Source of the DNA: Treponema sp.
GTDB taxonomy: Bacteria > Spirochaetota > Spirochaetia > Treponematales > Treponemataceae
Assembly: GCA_017622055.1 (NCBI GenBank)
Contig: JAGARY010000161.1
Location: 1 to 19,126, forward strand
Reading direction: 5' to 3'
Length of the DNA stretch: 19,126 nucleotides
Part shown: piece after piece, positions 13,802 to 19,126 of the stretch
Position numbering within the stretch: position 1 is the first letter of the stretch
Layout of the letters: every line of letters starts with the position of its first letter
Position numbers and translations under genes: made by a program
The notes under the pieces: model-generated
What the model saw: only the letters and a program-made list of their open reading frames with translations
Database searches by the model: none
What the model was told of the DNA's origin: nothing

Positions 13802-14587
13802 ATGATTATTGATTTTCACGCACATATTTTCCCGCCAAAAATTGCAGAAAAAGCAACAAAATCTATTGGCGATTTTTATAATTTGGAAATGTCTTATATT
13901 GGAACTCCTGAAGAACTTGTAAAAAGTGGTTCTAAAATTGGGGTTTCAAAATACATTGTTCACTCTACTGCAACAAAAGCAATGCAAGTTGAATCAATTA
14001 ACAATTATATTATTGATGAATTAATTGATTATCCAGAATTTGTTGGTTACGGAACAATTCATCCTGATTATGATAATTTTGAAAACGAACTTAAACGTAT
14101 TAAAGCTGAAGGTTTGCGTGGTGTAAAACTTCACCCAGATTTTCAATTGTTCCAAATTGATAGTCCTCGTATGGATGCAATTTACGAAGTTATTACCGAA
14201 TTGGAATTGCCTGTAATTGTTCACGCTGGCGACAAAAGATATGATTTTTCTGGACCAAAACGAATTGCCCATGTTTTAGAAAAACATCCAAAAATTGAAC
14301 TTATTGCGGCTCACTTTGGCGGTTATTCTGAATGGGAAAATTCAATGGAACATCTTGTAGGAAAAAAAGTTTGGTTTGATACATCGTCATCTTTGTTTAG
14401 TTTGCCTGTTGAAACTGCAAACAAAATGATTCGCGATCACGGCTACGAAAAATTCTTATTTGGTTCAGATTTTCCAATGTGGGATCACGAAGGCGAACTT
14501 GAACGTTTTAATAGATTAGATTTAACAGCCGAAATGCGAGATGCAATTTTGTACAAAAACGCACTCCGACTTTTGAAAGAAGAATAG
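13802..14587 (+). CDS. Amidohydrolase family 2 metal-dependent hydrolase
   Basis: 261 residues, a TIM-barrel amidohydrolase of the ACMSD/Amidohydro_2 type. The metal-site pattern is complete: D4-F-H6-A-H8 on strand 1, H111 (VKLHPDFQ), H141 (PVIVHAGD), H171 (AAHFGGY) and D223 (FLFGSDFP). Family members act as hydrolases or non-oxidative decarboxylases; the substrate cannot be told. An upstream in-frame ATG (13715) would add 29 hydrophobic residues, but barrel strand 1 begins exactly at MIIDFHAHIF, so 13802 is the start. It is monocistronic, divergent from the antiporter, and followed by a palindromic repeat and a terminator-like hairpin. Confidence 0.85.
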   Translation: MIIDFHAHIFPPKIAEKATKSIGDFYNLEMSYIGTPEELVKSGSKIGVSKYIVHSTATKAMQVESINNYIIDELIDYPEFVGYGTIHPDYDNFENELKRIKAEGLRGVKLHPDFQLFQIDSPRMDAIYEVITELELPVIVHAGDKRYDFSGPKRIAHVLEKHPKIELIAAHFGGYSEWENSMEHLVGKKVWFDTSSSLFSLPVETANKMIRDHGYEKFLFGSDFPMWDHEGELERFNRLDLTAEMRDAILYKNALRLLKEE

Positions 14588-14600
14588 AATATTTTCTCCT

Positions 14601-14698
14601 GTCATTGCGAGGAGTTTATTTTTGGCCGATGTGGTAATCCAGTTAATTAGTGTTCATTTACACACTAGACTGCCACGACCTAAAGGGCTCGCAGTGAC
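14601..14698. repeat. Dispersed long imperfect palindrome (MITE-like intergenic repeat)
   Basis: The ends gtcattgcgag (14601-14611) and ctcgcagtgac (14688-14698) pair with one mismatch. Inner arms gtggtaatccagt and actagactgccac pair at 10 of 13 positions, most differences being transitions that keep G-U pairing. A spacer of about 20 bases forms the loop. A half copy lies at 388-422. This resembles the 'GTCATTGCGAG...CTCGCAATGAC' palindromic repeats known in several bacterial genomes. It has no coding capacity. Confidence 0.65.
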
Positions 14699-14712
14699 GG
14701 TGATATTGTGTC

Positions 14713-14752
14713 ATTGTCGGGATTGACCCAAGAATCTTTCCCGACAATTTTT
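14713..14752 (+). terminator. Intrinsic terminator between the convergent amidohydrolase and LolA-like genes
   Basis: attgtcggg (14713-14721) and cccgacaat (14740-14748) form a 9-bp stem. The 18-base loop contains a further gatt/aatc pairing, and TTTTT follows (14748-14752). It fits a terminator for the plus-strand amidohydrolase. It also sits just past the stop of the minus-strand LolA-like gene and may act on both, although the minus strand lacks a U-tract after the stem. Confidence 0.6.
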
Positions 14753-14755
14753 GTG

Positions 14756-15517
14756 TTAGTTCAAACCTTCCAAATATGCTTTTGTAAAGATTCTATCTGG
14801 CAAAGGTTCAAAAGAAAGATCAGAAATTACCTGTTGAGTTTGTTCCCCAGGATTTAATTCATCACGAATAATTGTTTGATATCCCACATAGCCTTTTTCT
14901 GTTTTTGCATATTTTGGAATTAAAACTGTACTCATAAGTCGTCCCGAAGCACTAAAATCAGCTTTTTTAAGCAACAATTTTATATCTTTTCTAATGTAAA
15001 AATCAGATTTTTCGTAAGCTGGCAAAGAAGTTATAGCTTCCAAAGAAATTACATAAACATCGTATTTTCCAAGTTTTTCTTCTCTTAAACCAGTTACTTT
15101 GTAGTTTTTTCTAAAAGAATCATTGTCGTTAGACATATCATCAACTTTAATGTCAGAATCTCCAATTGCTTCTTTTAATGAAGAATGGGAAAATTTTCGG
15201 CTAATTGGATCATAAGACCAAATGTTGTCGCCTTCTTTTAAATAACCATTTCCTTTGTCTGCTTCTGGAAAAAGTTGAACCATAGTAAACATATCTTTAT
15301 CTATACGTTCAAAAAACTTAAACTGAAGATTTTCTTTTGGTTTTCCAGGTTTTTCAACTACCAAAGAAACTGTACAAGAATAATCACCTTTGTACGCAAG
15401 TTGATTATTTGCTTCATCAATAATTTTAAATGCTTTATCTGCATCTGCTTCAGAAACTTGCCCAAAAGCAGAAACGCAAATCATCAAAAACAATCCTAAA
15501 AATAAATTTTTTTTCAT
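14756..15517 (-). CDS. LolA-like outer membrane lipoprotein-sorting protein
   Basis: 253 residues. Cleavable signal peptide MKKNLFLGLFLMICVSAFG-Q, then a beta-rich domain with LolA-superfamily features: a repeating YSCTVSLVVEKPGKPKENLQFKFFER strand pattern, DNIWSYDPISRKFSHSS (the 'W-x-Y-x-P' block), YDVYVISLEA, SDFYIRKDIKLLLKKADF and a C-terminal FTKAYLEGL. The family is periplasmic and usually encoded beside MacB/LolCDE-like transporters, as here. Likely role: accept a lipoprotein or other hydrophobic cargo from the ABC complex and carry it across the periplasm. GAGGA directly follows the permease stop, 9 bases separating the genes. It is the last gene of the minus-strand operon. Confidence 0.8.
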   Translation of the reverse strand: MKKNLFLGLFLMICVSAFGQVSEADADKAFKIIDEANNQLAYKGDYSCTVSLVVEKPGKPKENLQFKFFERIDKDMFTMVQLFPEADKGNGYLKEGDNIWSYDPISRKFSHSSLKEAIGDSDIKVDDMSNDNDSFRKNYKVTGLREEKLGKYDVYVISLEAITSLPAYEKSDFYIRKDIKLLLKKADFSASGRLMSTVLIPKYAKTEKGYVGYQTIIRDELNPGEQTQQVISDLSFEPLPDRIFTKAYLEGLN

Positions 15518-15526
15518 ATTATCCTC

Positions 15527-16870
15527 TTATCTCAACGCTTGTGCTGGCGAAAGTCTACTTACACTTTTTGAAGTTCCACGCACAGCAATAATTGTAAGTA
15601 AAATCATTATAATGTATTTTCCAATCATTGAACCTACAGAAATTTCATAAGTTAAATGATTGTTTTTCATAAAGAATGAGAATGCGTCAAAATTAATTTG
15701 AATGCTACAAACGCATGTCATAAAAATTAATGCAACAATTACACCAACAATTGCACCAATTAAAGAAAGAATAACTGCTTCTGTTGTAAACAATTTTCCA
15801 GTTTGCTTTCCTGTCATTCCAACAGCACGCATTGTTCCAATTTCTTTTATTCTTTCGTACATTATCATTCTGTAAGTGTTAGAAATTCCAACCATTACAA
15901 TCAACATAATTACAATCAAAATCATTGTTGTAACGCTATGAACAATTGAAACAATTTGTCCCAAAACAGGAACTGCATCGTTTAAAGAAGCAACAACATA
16001 AATAGTTTCTGGAATTAAGTTGTTTATAGACTGCTTTCTAATTTTTCCTGCAATATTATTTGGAGCTTCTTTTTTTGCTTGAATTCTGTCTGTAACAGGT
16101 TTTCCTGTTGCACGGATTGCATCTTCAATTTGTTGTGCATAATAATCTTGTTTTTCATTTTCAACAAAAACAGAAAGACAGTTGTACTCGTTTGGTTTCA
16201 TTTCCATTGTTTCATTAATAGATTCAATTGGTGCGTAAATCATTATTGAATTCATAATAGAATCATCTTTAATAATTAACGAAACAGTAAATTCAGCAAC
16301 ATTTTTTTGTCCAGTAACAGTTGTTGTAGAATACAAAACAACATCTCCAATTTGAACATTTAATGAATCTGCTGTTTTTTTTGTAATTACCAAAGAATAT
16401 GGTTTGTAAATATCTTCAATATTTCCTTCAAGAACAATAAAAGAATCAATTAAATGAGTTTCTTTTTGATAATTACAACCATTTATGTTTGTATCAACTT
16501 TTTTGCCATTAAAAATAACAGTTCCACCACTTTGTGTTCTACAAGCATAATATTCATACTGAATTCCGCTATTCAAAAAAACATTTTCAATAAATTCTGG
16601 CTCATCAATAATAAACTGATATTTTTTTACAATTTCTCCATCTTCACCAGTTTGATGTTTTACCCCTTGAACCATTACATTTCCACCGTTCATTTGAACA
16701 ATGTGTTCCACAAGATTTTTCATTGCTCCAGAGGCAATTCCATCAATTGCAGTTACAATAAAAAATCCAAAACTAATTGCCAAAGCCAACATCAAAGAAC
16801 GGCGCTTTTGTCTTGTTAAGTTTTTTAACGCCAATAAAACTGTTGTTTTCATATTTGACATTTTACCCAT
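15527..16870 (-). CDS. ABC transporter permease, FtsX/MacB type (second permease)
   Basis: 447 residues from the ATG at 16870. The layout is that of LolC/LolE/MacB permeases: a cytoplasmic amphipathic start (ALKNLTRQKRRSLMLALAISFGFF), TM1 at about 28-48, a large periplasmic domain (50-300), then three C-terminal helices around MILIVIMLIVMVGISNTYRM, EAVILSLIGAIVGVIVALIF and YIIMILLTIIAV. The FtsX-type coupling segment IMYERIKEIGTMRAVGMTGKQ contacts the ATPase. Starts at 16879, 16870, 16861 and 16852 are possible. 16870 is best placed relative to the GGGGG ribosome site and lies one base after the upstream stop. It pairs with the upstream permease as a heterodimer, by analogy with LolCE. Confidence 0.85.
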   Translation of the reverse strand: MGKMSNMKTTVLLALKNLTRQKRRSLMLALAISFGFFIVTAIDGIASGAMKNLVEHIVQMNGGNVMVQGVKHQTGEDGEIVKKYQFIIDEPEFIENVFLNSGIQYEYYACRTQSGGTVIFNGKKVDTNINGCNYQKETHLIDSFIVLEGNIEDIYKPYSLVITKKTADSLNVQIGDVVLYSTTTVTGQKNVAEFTVSLIIKDDSIMNSIMIYAPIESINETMEMKPNEYNCLSVFVENEKQDYYAQQIEDAIRATGKPVTDRIQAKKEAPNNIAGKIRKQSINNLIPETIYVVASLNDAVPVLGQIVSIVHSVTTMILIVIMLIVMVGISNTYRMIMYERIKEIGTMRAVGMTGKQTGKLFTTEAVILSLIGAIVGVIVALIFMTCVCSIQINFDAFSFFMKNNHLTYEISVGSMIGKYIIMILLTIIAVRGTSKSVSRLSPAQALR

Positions 16871-16871
16871 A

Positions 16872-18401
16872 TTACGCATCCCCCTTTGATAAAGCTTTTA
16901 ACGGCGTAATTTTTAGTGCCGAAGAAACAGGATAAAGGTTTGCCAAAATTGTTCCAACCAAAATAATAATCATTGTGCTAACAAAGTTTCCTACAGTTGG
17001 AATAAAGGAAATTGAACCGCCACCCAAAATCATTTTAGCAATATCATCAGAAACTGTAAAATTGCATAAATTCAAAACACCCATAACAACCAAAGACAAA
17101 ATTGTCCCCACAATTTCTGCACCCAAAGTTAAAGTTATAGATTCACAAAAGAATAATTTACGAACAAAAGATTTGTTTGCACCAATTGCACGCATTGTTC
17201 CAATTTCGCCAGTGCGTTCCAAAACAGAAATAACCATTGTGTTCATAATGATAATAAAAACAACAATTGCCAAAATAATAATCAAAACTGTAAAAAGGCT
17301 AGAAATACTTTCTACAGAAGAAGTAAATGTTCCAGCCGCATGAGCCCAATTACGAGCAACCGCTTGCACGCCAGCAGCCGCAAATTTGTTATTCAAATCT
17401 TCAATTACAGCGTCAATTTCAACATCACTCATGCCTTTTTCACAGCGAAGCAAAATATAATGCCAAGCCCCATCATCAGTTTTGTTCAATTCATCACGCA
17501 ACGTTGTATCGCCAAGAATATCATCAAAAGAAACATCACCAGAAGTTACAATTTCGCTTCCAAAATCGTCGCTGGCAAATAAATCATCATCACTACCAAA
17601 CAAATCATCTTCCGAAGAAGTTGAAAAATCAAAATTAATTTCATCTGGCAATTCTTGAACAAAATTTGCACCGTAAGTTAAATCTGCAAAAGCACGAGCC
17701 AACGAAGGATCTGCGTAAATAATAGAATACATTGCAGAATTTTCATCTGGCTGATTATAAAAACCTACAATTTTTGCTTCACGAATTAAAGTTTGCATAG
17801 AAACACCAGAAATATAAATTGTCTGATTTAATTGCATTTCTGATTTATAATATTCGTAAAAATTCTTCTTTAATCGTTCATCAATAAGAATTTCGTTTGT
17901 TCCAGGTGCTGGATATCTTCCTTCTGTAATTTTCTGATTTGGAAACATCTTAAAGTAAGCATCCGACTCACCAGCAAACATATAAAAAACAGGAATTTTC
18001 ATCATATCTTGGTCTTCAAGCAAAAACTCATCGCTTTCCATCAAAATCCCTTGTGTAGTTACAATGTTTGATTTTTGCAAAATACCAGAAGTTTCACTAA
18101 TGATTTTTTCTGCAGCTTTTACATCTGGCAAGGCTGGAATTTGTTTAACTTCCATAACATTTGCCAAATCTGTAATTCCAAAAAGGTCCATAAAAACGCC
18201 ATTAGGAATTGGAGCCGAAACAATAATATCAGCAGTGTAATTTGCTCTAAAATCTTTTTCCATTCCGTGGTTTACAGACTCAATAAAACCGTTGCCAACT
18301 TGAACAATCATCATACCAATTGCAATAAAAAGCCCAATAATGATTGTTTTTGATTTTTGTTGGCGTAAATTATTAATTGCAAGCTTAAAAATTACACCCA
18401 T
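16872..18401 (-). CDS. ABC transporter permease, FtsX/MacB type (first permease)
   Basis: 509 residues with the LolC/E-MacB layout: N-terminal INNLRQQKSKTIIIGLFIAIGMMIV (TM1 about 19-36), a large periplasmic region (40-365), then TM2 (FTVLIIILAIVVFIIIMNTMVIS), TM3 (ITLTLGAEIVGTILSLVVMGVL) and TM4 (FVSTMIIILVGTILANLYP). The coupling segment VLERTGEIGTMRAIGANKSFVRKLF closely resembles that of the second permease. An acidic Ser/Asp-rich insert at about 257-305 (DDLFGSDDDLFASDDF) sits in the periplasmic domain. GGAGG lies 9 bases before the ATG, and the ATPase gene ends 3 bases upstream. Inferred to move lipid-linked or lipoprotein cargo with the neighbouring ATPase. Confidence 0.85.
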   Translation of the reverse strand: MGVIFKLAINNLRQQKSKTIIIGLFIAIGMMIVQVGNGFIESVNHGMEKDFRANYTADIIVSAPIPNGVFMDLFGITDLANVMEVKQIPALPDVKAAEKIISETSGILQKSNIVTTQGILMESDEFLLEDQDMMKIPVFYMFAGESDAYFKMFPNQKITEGRYPAPGTNEILIDERLKKNFYEYYKSEMQLNQTIYISGVSMQTLIREAKIVGFYNQPDENSAMYSIIYADPSLARAFADLTYGANFVQELPDEINFDFSTSSEDDLFGSDDDLFASDDFGSEIVTSGDVSFDDILGDTTLRDELNKTDDGAWHYILLRCEKGMSDVEIDAVIEDLNNKFAAAGVQAVARNWAHAAGTFTSSVESISSLFTVLIIILAIVVFIIIMNTMVISVLERTGEIGTMRAIGANKSFVRKLFFCESITLTLGAEIVGTILSLVVMGVLNLCNFTVSDDIAKMILGGGSISFIPTVGNFVSTMIIILVGTILANLYPVSSALKITPLKALSKGDA

Positions 18402-18404
18402 TTA

Positions 18405-19126
18405 TTAAGCCTCCAAATCGTATGTGTCGCTACCAGTTTTGTGTTCGTCCAATTTAATTTGTCCGTCAAAAATATGAATAACGTGATCACACATTTGAAC
18501 AATACGTTTATCGTGAGTTGAAAAAATAAAAGTTGTTTGCAAATCTTTATCATTGTTCAATTCTTTCATCAAAGACAAAATTTGTTTTGAATTTTCAGAG
18601 TCTAAGTTTGCAGTTGGTTCGTCTGCCAAAATTACAGGAGCTTTTGTTACCAAAGCACGAGCAATTGCAACACGCTGACGTTGTCCACCAGAAAGTTCAG
18701 AAGGTTTGTGCTTTTCCCAATCAGAAAGTCCAACTTTTTCCATTAAAAAACGAATCCATTCATCTTTTTCTTTTTTAGAAAAATTATCAACAGGACATTT
18801 TGCACTATTTTTTGAATTTAACAAAAGTGGAAACTGAATATTTTCGTAAACGTTCAAAACTGGAATTAAGTTAAATGTTTGGAAAATAAAACCAATGTGA
18901 GAACGACGCAATCCAGTAATTCTTTTGTCTAATTTATTTGGGACTTTATTTTTTCCTTTGAATTCAGAATTTTGACCATCGCCATTTAATTTGCCAGAAT
19001 CAGAAAAAGTTTTAGACAAATCATAACCTTCGTAAACGTCAACTCCATCAATTACAAGTTTTCCGCTAGAAGGTAAATCAATCAAACCAATCATATTCAA
19101 AATTGTTGATTTTCCCGAACCAGAAG
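18405..19126 (-). CDS. ABC transporter ATP-binding protein, LolD/MacB type (5' end beyond the window)
   Basis: The frame is open to the window edge, so the N-terminus is missing and the ATG at 19100 is internal. The visible order is Walker A SGSGKST at the edge (about 19104-19124), Q-loop FIFQTFNLIP, signature LSGGQRQRVAIARAL, Walker B VILADEPTANLD, and switch His in FIFSTHDKR. The FQTFNLIPVLNVYENIQFPL block is typical of LolD/MacB/FtsE-class ATPases. Compared with that class there is about 25-30 extra hydrophilic residues between Walker A and the Q-loop (around SDSGKLNGDGQNSEFKGKNK). Two stop codons in tandem end the gene (18407-18402), then permease one starts at once. It energises the two permeases; all four genes run in one minus-strand operon. 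Confidence 0.9.
   Translation of the reverse strand, partial: SGSGKSTILNMIGLIDLPSSGKLVIDGVDVYEGYDLSKTFSDSGKLNGDGQNSEFKGKNKVPNKLDKRITGLRRSHIGFIFQTFNLIPVLNVYENIQFPLLLNSKNSAKCPVDNFSKKEKDEWIRFLMEKVGLSDWEKHKPSELSGGQRQRVAIARALVTKAPVILADEPTANLDSENSKQILSLMKELNNDKDLQTTFIFSTHDKRIVQMCDHVIHIFDGQIKLDEHKTGSDTYDLEA

Noticed and set aside
1..19126. tRNA or rRNA genes
   Set aside because: No cloverleaf-like or rRNA-like segments were recognised on either strand by eye; a covariance-model scan would be needed to exclude them.

Overview
The window looks like a chromosomal stretch of a low-GC spirochaete, most likely a Treponema-like, host-associated species. The grounds are the very AT-rich coding style, an Rpn/PD-(D/E)XK nuclease with the Gly/Glu/Gln-rich tail common in treponemes, many short-signal lipoproteins, a membrane-anchored LuxR-type HTH protein, and GC-rich palindromic repeats between genes. 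The assignment rests on gene style, not on a marker gene.

Layout. 1-93 is the tail of a gene cut by the window edge. 94-602 is a gene-poor, repeat-rich stretch that leads into an Rpn-type nuclease (672-1634) through duplicated leader units. 1650-4691 is a co-directional run of housekeeping genes: a sugar phosphate isomerase/epimerase-like TIM barrel, a PaaI-like hotdog thioesterase, a GNAT acetyltransferase and metF. 4714-10874 is a roughly 6.2-kb cassette: a membrane-bound LuxR-type regulator, then a tightly packed operon of secreted proteins (three small lipoproteins, a Ser-Asp-His alpha/beta-hydrolase and a zinc metallopeptidase lipoprotein broken by a frameshift). 10906-13642 carries argA and a CPA2-type cation/proton antiporter, both on the minus strand. 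13802-14587 is a plus-strand amidohydrolase. 14756-19126 is a minus-strand operon for a LolCDE/MacB-like ABC transporter (ATPase, two FtsX-type permeases) plus a LolA-like periplasmic protein.

The main observation is structural. The cassette is flanked by an 82-bp direct repeat (80 identities; 67 bp perfect). The repeat is the junction where convergent metF and argA must once have overlapped tail to tail by 29 bp. One copy now completes metF (ending 4691) and the other completes argA (ending 10906), so about 6.2 kb of surface-protein genes was inserted without damaging either neighbour. This is what site-specific integration into gene 3' ends looks like, but no integrase, transposase or relaxase is visible inside.

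Expression signals are also unusual. The cassette regulator, argA and the amidohydrolase each have a -10-like hexamer ending 6-8 bases before the ATG and no Shine-Dalgarno sequence, which suggests leaderless mRNAs. Genes inside the cassette operon and the ABC operon mostly have clear Shine-Dalgarno sequences and gaps or overlaps of only a few bases.
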